From an uncultured Clostridium sp. (GTDB lineage Bacteria; Bacillota; Clostridia; Clostridiales; Clostridiaceae), in the NCBI GenBank assembly GCA_900543325.1, contig UQQU01000027.1:1-41289 (forward strand): 41,289 nt of DNA. The letters run 5' to 3'. The notes under the pieces are model-generated. The model made no database searches. It was not told where the DNA came from and was given only the letters and a program-made list of their open reading frames with translations. A program made the translations under genes and the position numbers. Positions 18,210-25,921 of this stretch are shown piece after piece (within the stretch, counting starts at the first letter, position 1; every line of letters begins with the position of its first letter).

Positions 18210-18281
18210 TTGAAGATTATTGCTATTAAATTACCAAAATTTTTATCATCTATAATTAAATTTTTTACTAGAAAAAAATAA
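18210..18281 (+). CDS. spoVM: Stage V sporulation protein M (23 residues)
   Basis: A tiny amphipathic peptide that, in Bacillus subtilis, recognises the curved forespore membrane and anchors the SpoIVA spore-coat basement layer. Translation reads MKIIAIKLPKFLSSIIKFF followed by TRKK. It aligns directly with the Bacillus SpoVM start MKFYTIKLPKFLGG, sharing the IKLPKFL core and a helix with basic C terminus. The start is TTG, preceded by GGGGGGAT; an in-frame ATG at 18192 would add six residues that have no counterpart in Bacillus SpoVM. Position between thiN and rpmB matches the Bacillus order exactly. It follows a terminator, so it needs its own promoter; I could not identify a convincing sigma-E site. 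Confidence 0.85.
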   Translation: MKIIAIKLPKFLSSIIKFFTRKK

Positions 18282-18355
18282 ATACATAGGAGAAGAATAG
18301 CAGGATGCTATTAAGGATATATTCCTTTTATTTATACATTATTAAATTTTAATAA

Positions 18356-18391
18356 TAAAAAAAGCAATTGAATTAATCAATTGCTTTTTTT
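18356..18391. terminator. Bidirectional terminator between spoVM and rpmB
   Basis: AAGCAATTGA pairs with TCAATTGCTT around loop ATTAA (18372-18376), with A run left and T run right. It can end both spoVM on the plus strand and rpmB on the minus strand. Two smaller stems (18296-18312 and 18313-18327) lie between spoVM and this hairpin. Confidence 0.85.
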
Positions 18392-18399
18392 ATTTGAAC

Positions 18400-18591
18400 T
18401 TATATTGCTCTTTCAACCTTACCAGATCTAAGGCATCTTGTACAAACGTGAACAGTTTTTGGTGTTCCGTTAACTAAAGCCTTTACTCTCTTTATGTTAG
18501 GAGCCCAAGTTCTCTTAGATTGACGATGTGAGTGTGAGTATTGAGTTCCAGATACTACACCTTTATTACAAACTTCGCATCTTCTTGCCAC
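18400..18591 (-). CDS. rpmB: 50S ribosomal protein L28
   Basis: Large-subunit ribosomal protein. The 63-residue sequence begins MARRCEVCNKGV and ends with CTRCLRSGKVERAI; the pairs Cys5/Cys8 and the late C-x2-C form the zinc-binding version of L28. The start is GTG, supported by a near-perfect AAGGAGGTG eight bases upstream. It is transcribed opposite to its neighbours, as in Bacillus subtilis. The leader contains a 7-bp hairpin (18612-18632) just before the ribosome site, a possible autoregulatory element. Confidence 0.96.
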   Translation of the reverse strand: MARRCEVCNKGVVSGTQYSHSHRQSKRTWAPNIKRVKALVNGTPKTVHVCTRCLRSGKVERAI

Positions 18592-18645
18592 TTGAAAACA
18601 CCTCCTTATGTTTGAAGATAATTTCTCTTCAATAGGACAAAATAG

Positions 18646-18675
18646 ATTTTAACATAGGTTATATAAAAAATGCAA
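18646..18675 (-). promoter_or_regulatory. Candidate rpmB promoter
   Basis: On the minus strand TTGCAT (18675-18670) is followed after 18 bases by TAAAAT (18651-18646). The -10 box is good; the -35 box matches only partly. Confidence 0.4.
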
Positions 18676-18746
18676 GGCTATTTCGAAAAAATATTAAAAA
18701 AATTTATGTTATGTTGTTAAATAGCGAAGGAATAGGATAAATTTAC

Positions 18747-18775
18747 TTGAATTAATATAGTAACTAATATACAAT
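18747..18775 (+). promoter_or_regulatory. Promoter of yloU-fakA
   Basis: TTGAAT at 18747-18752, 17-base spacer, TACAAT at 18770-18775. Located 35 bases before the yloU start and divergent from rpmB. Confidence 0.6.
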
Positions 18776-18809
18776 AATCTATATGGAAAGATAAAAAGGA
18801 GGATTTTCT

Positions 18810-19160
18810 ATGGTAGGATATTCAAATAACCTTGGAAGTATACATTACTCTGAAGAAGTGTTAGGGAAAATAGTAGGATTATCAACAATGGAATGTTATG
18901 GTGTTGTTGGTATGGTTTCTAAAAACGCTACTGAAGGCTTATGGGAGCTAATGAGAATTGAGAATTTAAGTAAGGGTGTTAAATTAAGATTTAATGATGA
19001 AGATAAATTAATAATAGAATTATCAATAATGGTTGAATACGGAACTAAAATTTCCGTAATAGCTAATAATATAATTCAAAAGGTGCGTTATAGTGTTGAA
19101 AATTATACTGGACTAAAGGTAGCTTCAGTTACAGTTAATGTTCAAGCGGTAAGAGTCTAG
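18810..19160 (+). CDS. Asp23/Gls24 family protein YloU
   Basis: Small alkaline-shock (Asp23/Gls24, DUF322) family protein of 116 residues; its biochemical role is not settled. Family features: the start with SIHYSEEVLGKIVGLSTMECYGVVGM, the middle KGVKLRF, and the end VKVRYSVENYTGLKV-like segment with VTVNVQAVRV. Ribosome site AAAGGAGG. It is followed 11 bases later by the fatty-acid kinase gene, the same pair as yloU-yloV in Bacillus, suggesting a link to membrane or envelope lipids. Confidence 0.92.
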   Translation: MVGYSNNLGSIHYSEEVLGKIVGLSTMECYGVVGMVSKNATEGLWELMRIENLSKGVKLRFNDEDKLIIELSIMVEYGTKISVIANNIIQKVRYSVENYTGLKVASVTVNVQAVRV

Positions 19161-19171
19161 GAGGGAACAGG

Positions 19172-20812
19172 ATGAAATATGATAGAATAAACGGCCATGA
19201 TTTTTACAATATGGTTGTTAATGCTAGTAATAGATTATTGGAGGAAAGTGATTTCGTTAATGCGTTAAATGTTTTTCCTGTGCCAGATGGTGACACAGGA
19301 ACTAATATGTCTATGACTTTTAAGGCTGCTGTAAAAGAAATAGAAAACTTAAATTCAGAATCAATTGGAGAAACTTCAAAGAAATTAGCAAAGGGTGCTT
19401 TAATGGGAGCAAGAGGTAACTCAGGTGTTATCTTATCTCAAATACTTAGAGGAATTTCTAAAGGGTTAGAAGGAAAAACAAGTGTTAATAGTGTAGAATT
19501 TGCTAATGCATTTGTAGAAGGAAGTAAGGCAGCTTATAAAGCAGTGATGAAACCAACAGAAGGTACTATCCTTTCAGTTATTAGAGCTGCTTCAGAAGGG
19601 GCTGTAAAAAGCAACAAAACTGATATAGTAGAACTTTTAAGTGAAATTGTGGTTGAGGCAAAGGTAATGTTAGATAAAACTCCAGATCTTTTACCAGCAC
19701 TTAAAAAGGCTAAAGTTGTAGATTCAGGTGGTATGGGATTATATATCATATTACAAGGAATGTATGATGCGTTAAAAGATGGAATAAAAGCAGAGATAAA
19801 AGATATATCTGCTAAGGGATCAGCAGGAGCAAGTGCTGAAGCTATAGAAGATATAGATATTAAATTTGGATACTGTACAGAATTTATAATATTAGGAGAT
19901 GCTTCTAAGGCTAAATCATTCCAAGATGAAATTGAACCTCTTGGTGACTCTATGATTGTTGTTGGTTATGATGATGTAATAAAAGTACATATTCATACTA
20001 ATGATCCAGGATTAGTATTATCTAAGGCAGTAGCTTTAGGTGAACTATCTAAAATTAAAATAGATAATATGAGAGAAGAACATAGAGAAGTTCTAATGTC
20101 AAAAGAAGAATATGCTACAAGTAAGATTGAAGAAGATGAAGAAGCTGTAGAAAAGAAGAAATATGCCTTTATTTCAGTAGCTATGGGAGAAGGAATAACT
20201 CATGTTCTTAAAGATTTAGGTGTTGACTATGTAATTGAAGGCGGTCAAACAATGAATCCATCAACTCAAGATATGATGGAATGTATATCTAAATTAAATG
20301 CTGATCATATATTCATTTTACCTAATAATAAAAATATAATTATGGCTGCAACTCAAGCTGCAGAAATATCAGATAAAGATGTTAGAGTTATACCAACTAA
20401 GAGTATTCCTCAAGGTATAACTTGTATAACTATGTTTAATGCAGATCATGAAGTTGATGAAAATGAGAAAGCTTTAATGGAAGCGTTAGAACTTGTTAAG
20501 ACAGGCTCTGTAACGTATGCAGTTAGAGATACTGAAATGGATGGAATAGAAATTAAAGAAGGTAATATGCTTGGTCTTATTGAAGGGAAAATCAATAAGG
20601 TTGGAGAAGATTACTTTAAGGTAGCAGAAGAAGTTTTAGAGTCTATGATCGATGAAGATAGTGAACTTATAACTATATTCTATGGTAAAGACGTAGATGA
20701 AAGTAAAATAGAAGAGTTTACAGAAAAATTAGAAGAAAAGTATGAAGAGTGTGATGTACAATTCTACAAAGGAGATCAACCTTTATACTACTTTATAATG
20801 GCTGTAGAATAA
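19172..20812 (+). CDS. fakA: Fatty acid kinase catalytic subunit FakA (DhaL/DAK2 domain)
   Basis: Phosphorylates fatty acids held by a FakB binding protein, so exogenous fatty acids can enter phospholipid synthesis. The N-terminal DhaL domain (about 1-200) has the nucleotide/Mg site NVFPVPDGDTGTNMSMT, then GARGNSGVILSQILRG. The middle domain includes FGYCTEFII and the C-terminal part is DegV-like. Length 546 matches YloV/FakA. No fakB gene is in the window. It works upstream of the same acyl-phosphate pool as PlsX, encoded 10 kb away. Ribosome site GGAGGGAA. Confidence 0.92.
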   Translation: MKYDRINGHDFYNMVVNASNRLLEESDFVNALNVFPVPDGDTGTNMSMTFKAAVKEIENLNSESIGETSKKLAKGALMGARGNSGVILSQILRGISKGLEGKTSVNSVEFANAFVEGSKAAYKAVMKPTEGTILSVIRAASEGAVKSNKTDIVELLSEIVVEAKVMLDKTPDLLPALKKAKVVDSGGMGLYIILQGMYDALKDGIKAEIKDISAKGSAGASAEAIEDIDIKFGYCTEFIILGDASKAKSFQDEIEPLGDSMIVVGYDDVIKVHIHTNDPGLVLSKAVALGELSKIKIDNMREEHREVLMSKEEYATSKIEEDEEAVEKKKYAFISVAMGEGITHVLKDLGVDYVIEGGQTMNPSTQDMMECISKLNADHIFILPNNKNIIMAATQAAEISDKDVRVIPTKSIPQGITCITMFNADHEVDENEKALMEALELVKTGSVTYAVRDTEMDGIEIKEGNMLGLIEGKINKVGEDYFKVAEEVLESMIDEDSELITIFYGKDVDESKIEEFTEKLEEKYEECDVQFYKGDQPLYYFIMAVE

Positions 20813-20823
20813 TTATTTTTAAG

Positions 20824-20862
20824 AGCACAAGAAAGGTTAATTTCTTGTGCTTTATTTTTTTA
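20824..20862 (+). terminator. Intrinsic terminator after fakA
   Basis: AGCACAAGAAA (20824-20834) pairs perfectly with TTTCTTGTGCT (20841-20851), loop GGTTAA, followed by a T-rich tail. Confidence 0.9.
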
Positions 20863-20912
20863 TGTAAATATTATAAAATTATATTTATTATTTAAGGAGT
20901 AGGAGAAATAAA

Positions 20913-22943
20913 ATGGATATATCACAAGATGTAAAATATCTAAAGGGTGTTGGACCTAAATTATTAGAAAAATTAAATAGATGTGGAATATTTACTGTTT
21001 TAGATTTGCTTTTATATTTTCCAAGAGATTATGAGTTTTTAAGGAGTAACATTCCTTTTAATGAAATAGATGAAGAGGATAAGCAAGTATTAACTTGTGT
21101 ATGTGTAGGAATAGATAGAGATGTTAGAACTAAGACTGGAAAAACTTTAACTACTATAAGATTTAATTATTTGGGGAATTTAGTACTAGGTAAGTGGTTT
21201 AATCAAGGATTTATAAAAAATACATTTAAAATTGGGCAGAGTTATGATTTAATGGGAAAATTTAAAAGAGTAACTAATAGGCTTGAGGTTATTAATCCAA
21301 TAGTAGGAGTTAAATTAGCTAAGGAAAATGAAATAGTACCTAAATATAGTTTAAAGGGTGATTTAACAGATAAAATATTAATAAAACTTATAGGGAGCTG
21401 TTTGGAGCAAATAACTATAAAAGATAATTTGCCACAATATTTATTGGAAAAATATAAAATGACTAATTTGGATTTTGCTATAAAAAATATTCATTTCCCT
21501 ACAGGAAAAAGAGAACTTGAATTAGCTATAAATAGATTAAAGTTTCAAGAGTTATTTACATATTCAATGAAATTATTGATGCTTAAAAAGAATCTAAGAA
21601 CTAAGAATGGAATTGAATTTAGGTTAGTAGAAGAATTGAAGGACTTAAAGGCTGCACTGCCATATAGCTTAACAGATGCACAAACGAGAGTAGTAAGAGA
21701 AATTTTAAGAGATCAAAAGAGTCCGTGGCCAATGAATAGATTGGTTCAAGGTGATGTTGGGAGTGGAAAAACTGTAGTAGCTTTAATAGCTATGTTTAAT
21801 GTTATAAAAAATGGATATCAAGCAACTTTGATGGTTCCCACTGAAATATTAGCTAATCAACATTATTTAGAGGCTAAGAAGTTGCTAGAGCCTTTTGATA
21901 TACATATTGAGTTATTAACAGGAAGTACTTCTTTAAAAGAAAAGAGACGTATAAAAGAGCTTATTACTACAGAGGAACCTGTAATAGTAATAGGAACTCA
22001 TGCTTTAATTCAAGAGGATGTAGACTTTAAAAACTTAGGGTTAGTTATAACTGATGAGCAGCATAGGTTTGGTGTAGAACAAAGAAGTAGACTTATAAAT
22101 AAAGGAAGACGTCCTGATGTTATGGTAATGACAGCAACTCCAATTCCAAGAACTTTAGCCTTATATGTATATTCGGATTTGGATATATCAGCTATAGATC
22201 AGTTACCGCCAGGAAGAAAACCTGTGGATACAAGATTCTTTAATGAAAGTGAAAGATTATCTGCTTATGATTTAGCTTTGGAGGAGATTGATAAGGGGCG
22301 CCAGGTTTATATAGTATGTCCTCTTATTGAAGAAGATGAGGATATGAAGCTAAATTCAGTTGAAAAATTATATAATGAATTAAGTGATGGCATATTTAGA
22401 GGAATACCTATAGAAATTTTACATGGAAAAATGAAGCCAAAGGAAAAGGATGAAATTATAAATAGATTTAAGAAAAATGAAACAAAAGCTATAATTTCCA
22501 CCACAGTAATAGAAGTTGGAGTTAATGTTCCAAATGCATCTGTTATGATAATTGAAAATGCAGAAAGATTTGGATTAGCACAATTGCATCAATTAAGAGG
22601 TAGAGTTGGAAGAGGAAGTTATGAATCATACTGTATATTAATTGCAAAGGCTAAAACTGAAAATACTAAAAAGAGAATGGAGATTATGACTAGTTCAACT
22701 GATGGGTTTTATATATCTGAAGAGGATTTAAAATTAAGAGGGTCAGGTGAAATGTTTGGAAGAAGACAAAGTGGAGATGAAGAGTTTATTTTAGCAAATA
22801 TATATGACGATATGAACATATTAAGATGTGCTAAAAGTGAAGCAAAAATATTGCTAGATTCAGATGAAGAAGAAAAGATTAAGTTTTGTAATGAAGTTAA
22901 GAATTCCTTAGAACGATGGAGTAAATATATTTGTTTTAATTAA
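20913..22943 (+). CDS. recG: ATP-dependent DNA helicase RecG
   Basis: Branch-migrating helicase that regresses stalled forks and processes Holliday junctions. An N-terminal wedge/OB domain (helix-hairpin sequence YLKGVGPKLLEKLNRCGI at 9-26) is followed by the helicase core: Walker A GDVGSGKTV at 280-288, DEQH motif II, TATPIPRT motif III, and LHQLRGRVGRG motif VI. Length 676 is normal. The C-terminal accessory region ends ERWSKYICFN. Ribosome site AAGGAGTAGGAG. Confidence 0.97.
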   Translation: MDISQDVKYLKGVGPKLLEKLNRCGIFTVLDLLLYFPRDYEFLRSNIPFNEIDEEDKQVLTCVCVGIDRDVRTKTGKTLTTIRFNYLGNLVLGKWFNQGFIKNTFKIGQSYDLMGKFKRVTNRLEVINPIVGVKLAKENEIVPKYSLKGDLTDKILIKLIGSCLEQITIKDNLPQYLLEKYKMTNLDFAIKNIHFPTGKRELELAINRLKFQELFTYSMKLLMLKKNLRTKNGIEFRLVEELKDLKAALPYSLTDAQTRVVREILRDQKSPWPMNRLVQGDVGSGKTVVALIAMFNVIKNGYQATLMVPTEILANQHYLEAKKLLEPFDIHIELLTGSTSLKEKRRIKELITTEEPVIVIGTHALIQEDVDFKNLGLVITDEQHRFGVEQRSRLINKGRRPDVMVMTATPIPRTLALYVYSDLDISAIDQLPPGRKPVDTRFFNESERLSAYDLALEEIDKGRQVYIVCPLIEEDEDMKLNSVEKLYNELSDGIFRGIPIEILHGKMKPKEKDEIINRFKKNETKAIISTTVIEVGVNVPNASVMIIENAERFGLAQLHQLRGRVGRGSYESYCILIAKAKTENTKKRMEIMTSSTDGFYISEEDLKLRGSGEMFGRRQSGDEEFILANIYDDMNILRCAKSEAKILLDSDEEEKIKFCNEVKNSLERWSKYICFN

Positions 22944-23036
22944 GTGAATTTCCAAAGTTTAATTTGTCTAAATAAACTTACTCCTATGAAGGAAGAGAAT
23001 AGTGAGTTTCATAAGTGAATTTCCAAATTTCAATTA
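22941..23036. repeat. Intergenic direct repeat flanking an inverted repeat
   Basis: Two copies of a 16-base identical core TAAGTGAATTTCCAAA occur at 22941 and 23012, a period of 71, and stay similar for a further seven bases. Between them AAACTTACT (22974-22982) pairs with AGTGAGTTT (23001-23009) with one G-T wobble. The first copy starts on the recG stop codon. No T run follows the hairpin, so it is not a simple terminator. Confidence 0.65.
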
Positions 23037-23047
23037 TAATAAAAAAA

Positions 23048-23076
23048 TTGTTAATAAATTAATTATATGTTAGAAT
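23048..23076 (+). promoter_or_regulatory. Promoter of rsmD-coaD
   Basis: TTGTTA at 23048-23053, 17-base spacer, TAGAAT at 23071-23076, about 31 bases before the rsmD start codon. Confidence 0.6.
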
Positions 23077-23106
23077 TATAATGTTAATGACAAAGGAGGA
23101 AATTAA

Positions 23107-23664
23107 ATGAGAATTATAGCAGGAAAAGCAAGAGGACGCAAGTTAATACCTCCAGCAACTATGGAAACTAGACCTACTTTAGATAGAGTTAAGGAAGCTA
23201 TGTTTAGTACAATACAAAATTATTTGTTAGATGCAGTAGTAATTGATGTATTTGCTGGAACTGGTAGTTTGGGGTTAGAAGCAGCGAGTAGAGGGGCTAA
23301 GGAAGTATATTTAGTTGATAAGAGTGCTGTAACATTTCCATTATTAAAAGAAAATATCAAAAATTTAAAATTTGAGGATTTCTGTTTTCCTTTAAATATG
23401 GATTCATATGAAGTTCTTAGAAATTTAGCAAAGAAGGGTAAGGTAATGGATGTTATTTTTATAGATCCACCTTATTGTAGAGAAATGATTCCAGAAGCAA
23501 TTAAAATTGTTAAGGAAAATAATATGTTAGCTGAAGATGGTATAATAGTAACTAAGATAGATTCAATAGAAGAAATTTATGAAGGGTATGAGGATATTAA
23601 ACTATTTAGAAGTAAAAAATATGGTAACACAACTGTTTGTTACTATAAATATATTAGAGAATAA
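23107..23664 (+). CDS. rsmD: 16S rRNA (guanine-966-N2) methyltransferase
   Basis: Methylates G966 of 16S rRNA in the small subunit. Begins with the family start MRIIAGKARGRKL and has TRPTLDRVKEAMFS, SAM motif DVFAGTGSLGLEAASRGA and catalytic motif DPPY in VIFIDPPYCREM. The 185-residue length is typical. AAAGGAGG precedes the ATG. The rsmD-coaD order matches ylbH-coaD of Bacillus. Confidence 0.96.
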   Translation: MRIIAGKARGRKLIPPATMETRPTLDRVKEAMFSTIQNYLLDAVVIDVFAGTGSLGLEAASRGAKEVYLVDKSAVTFPLLKENIKNLKFEDFCFPLNMDSYEVLRNLAKKGKVMDVIFIDPPYCREMIPEAIKIVKENNMLAEDGIIVTKIDSIEEIYEGYEDIKLFRSKKYGNTTVCYYKYIRE

Positions 23665-23679
23665 AATAGGGAGAAAATT

Positions 23680-24159
23680 ATGAGAGTTGCAATTTATCCA
23701 GGTAGCTTTGACCCTATTACTAATGGTCATTTAGATATTATTACAAGAGGATCAAAGGTTTTTGATAAACTTATAGTTGGTGTTTTAGTCAATGTTGATA
23801 AGGTAGGATTATTTCCTATTGAAGAGAGGGTTGAGCTTATAAAAAGAGTAACAAAGCATCTAGAGAATGTTGAGGTTGTTAGTTTTAATGGGCTTTTAGT
23901 TGATTTGGCTAAAAGAAATAATGCAAGAGTTATATTAAAAGGGTTAAGAGCTGTATCAGACTTTGAGTATGAGTTTCAAATGGCATTGATGAATTCTCAA
24001 TTGGATTCAGATGTTGAAACTTTATTTATGACTACATCTGCGGCTAATTCGTTTTTAAGTTCTTCATCAGTTAAGCAAGTTGCTAAATTTGGAGGGAAGA
24101 TTAATGGTTTAGTTCCAGATGAAATAGTTGATGATGTTATTAGAAAGATTAAGGGATAG
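23680..24159 (+). CDS. coaD: Phosphopantetheine adenylyltransferase
   Basis: Adenylates 4'-phosphopantetheine to dephospho-CoA, the penultimate step of CoA synthesis. The nucleotidyltransferase motif TxGH is at residues 14-17 in YPGSFDPITNGHLDII; the second motif SSSSVKQVAKFGG carries the ATP-phosphate contact. LKGLRAVSDFEYEFQMALMN is the family substrate region. Length 159 is standard. Ribosome site AGGGAGA; 15 bases after rsmD. Confidence 0.97.
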   Translation: MRVAIYPGSFDPITNGHLDIITRGSKVFDKLIVGVLVNVDKVGLFPIEERVELIKRVTKHLENVEVVSFNGLLVDLAKRNNARVILKGLRAVSDFEYEFQMALMNSQLDSDVETLFMTTSAANSFLSSSSVKQVAKFGGKINGLVPDEIVDDVIRKIKG

Positions 24160-24176
24160 AACTCAGGGGGTATATT

Positions 24177-24713
24177 TTGGAAAAGGTAGAATTGAATGTT
24201 ATTGAATTATTAGAGTATTTGCAAGATATGGTGGAAAGTTCACCTAAAATGCCTATAACAGGAAAAACAATTATTGATAAGAAAGAGTTTAATGAAGTGA
24301 TAGACCAAATAATTAATTATTTGCCAGATCAGTTTAAAAAAGCTCAATGGGTTGTTAATGAGAAGGATAGAATTCTTCAAGAAGCACAAAAGGAATTCGA
24401 TAATGTTAAAAAAGAAACAGTGGAAATAATGAAACAAAATGTTGAAACTCATGATCTTGTTAGAGAGGCTAAAATGAGGGCAAGTGAAATAATAGCTCTA
24501 GCACAAAGAGATGCTAAAGCTATTAGGATAGGTTCTAGAGAATACTCAAATGAAATTTTAATGCAATTAGATGTTGAAATAGAAAAACAAAAGGAACAGT
24601 TAATTAAATCTATGCAAGAATCTTTTGAAAAAGTAGCAAAAGAAATAGATGAAAATTTAACACAAACAGGAACAATAATTAAAGAAAATATAGCTGAATT
24701 AAGAACGATGTAA
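24177..24713 (+). CDS. Coiled-coil protein, DivIVA/ATP-synthase-B-like
   Basis: A 178-residue hydrophilic protein of unknown role, often labelled ATPase in clostridial genomes although no P-loop is visible. The first 60 residues are globular-looking; residues 60-178 are a continuous heptad-rich coiled coil (KDRILQEAQKEFDNVKKETV; EIIALAQRDAKAIRI; IEKQKEQLIKSMQESFEKV). This resembles DivIVA-like and ATP synthase b-type stalks. No membrane segment. The start is TTG with GGGGG nine bases upstream. It is third in the rsmD-coaD operon. Its last 15 bases overlap ylbJ tail to tail. Confidence 0.75.
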   Translation: MEKVELNVIELLEYLQDMVESSPKMPITGKTIIDKKEFNEVIDQIINYLPDQFKKAQWVVNEKDRILQEAQKEFDNVKKETVEIMKQNVETHDLVREAKMRASEIIALAQRDAKAIRIGSREYSNEILMQLDVEIEKQKEQLIKSMQESFEKVAKEIDENLTQTGTIIKENIAELRTM

Positions 24714-25871
24714 TTTTTTTATAAGTGAAATTATTAAAGTTCCTATTAATAAAAGTGATAAAAACAATGAAATTATTATTGAAATATTATAATTATCAAT
24801 AGTAGCAGAGGAGGTATAAGCAGTGTATTGTAGTGAGAAGATACTACTTATAATAAAAGTTATGCTAAAGCTTATTACTCCTTGGATAAATTTCATGAAG
24901 CTATATTTTGCTATAGAAATATCATATTTATAGACAAAAGAGCTTATTTGAGCTATTACTGATAAACCGGAAAAAGAACAAATAAAGCTTATTATAGCTA
25001 GTTTAAATGGAAGTGTTAGAGGTAAAGTGGTTATAAGTTTACAACCATTAGTAAATTCAACACTGCCTAAGAATAGTCCGTAAATTGAATATTTAGGAAG
25101 ATTTAAAAAATCTTCTATATTATTAAAGACAATGCTTATATAAGCATTGTTTTTTATTATGCTTATAATTATAGAGAATAAAACTACAAAAGCACCAACT
25201 TGTAATGTAGTATTAATTCCATTATCTAAAGCTGATTTTAAAGCTGAACCAAAGTTCATATTGGTATTATTTTTAGGTAGTTCCTTCATAGAAAATGTTG
25301 TTTTACTTCTATTCATTGTTAAAATACCTACAATAATAGGAGACAAATAATTGGCTATAAGTAAAATAAAACCTAATTTTACATCTCCTAACATAGTAGC
25401 TCCAATTGAACCTATTATGAACATAGGGCTTGCATTACTAGCTATATTTAAAAGTCTTTCAAATTCGTTTCTATCTATGTATCCTAAGGAATAAAGATCA
25501 CAACAATATTTACAACCGAGAGGATAACCACTTAGAAAACTAGCAACTATAGGAAATGAAGACGATTTTGAAAGCTTAAGAGGCTTACAAAGAACTGGTC
25601 CCAATATTTTTGAATATAATCCAACTCCATCATATGAAATTAAAAGGTTACATATTACCGAAAATGGAAAAATTGTTGGAACAATAGTCTTTACAACCAA
25701 ACTTACTCCAATTAGTGCAGCATCTATACAATTTTCTAGATTATATACAAAAACGAAAATAAACATTGTGATTAAAATACATATAAAGTAATTGTGGTTT
25801 TTGTTAAAGAGTTTGAAAAGTAGCAACAGTAGAAAAAATATGATTACTAATAAAAAAATAATACTATACAT
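24699..25871 (-). CDS. ylbJ: Sporulation integral membrane protein YlbJ
   Basis: Multi-pass membrane protein of the nucleoside-recognition (Gate) domain family; in Bacillus ylbJ is made in the mother cell and is needed for heat-resistant spores. About eight hydrophobic segments, two Gate-like regions (CIDAALIGVSLVVKTIVPTIFPF; ALDNGINTTLQVGAFVVLFSII) and the conserved FLSGYPLGCKYCCDLY. I chose ATG 25871 because GGGAGGG lies seven bases before it; an in-frame ATG at 25886 overlaps that ribosome site. It follows tmcAL by 50 bases and ends inside the convergent coiled-coil gene. The neighbourhood rsmD-coaD-ylbJ-ylbM is that of Bacillus. Confidence 0.9.
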   Translation of the reverse strand: MYSIIFLLVIIFFLLLLLFKLFNKNHNYFICILITMFIFVFVYNLENCIDAALIGVSLVVKTIVPTIFPFSVICNLLISYDGVGLYSKILGPVLCKPLKLSKSSSFPIVASFLSGYPLGCKYCCDLYSLGYIDRNEFERLLNIASNASPMFIIGSIGATMLGDVKLGFILLIANYLSPIIVGILTMNRSKTTFSMKELPKNNTNMNFGSALKSALDNGINTTLQVGAFVVLFSIIISIIKNNAYISIVFNNIEDFLNLPKYSIYGLFLGSVEFTNGCKLITTLPLTLPFKLAIISFICSFSGLSVIAQISSFVYKYDISIAKYSFMKFIQGVISFSITFIISSIFSLQYTAYTSSATIDNYNISIIISLFLSLLLIGTLIISLIKKLHRS

Positions 25872-25921
25872 GGTATTCCCTCCCATCTATAGTATTTATA
25901 TGCGGTATACATAAAGTATTA

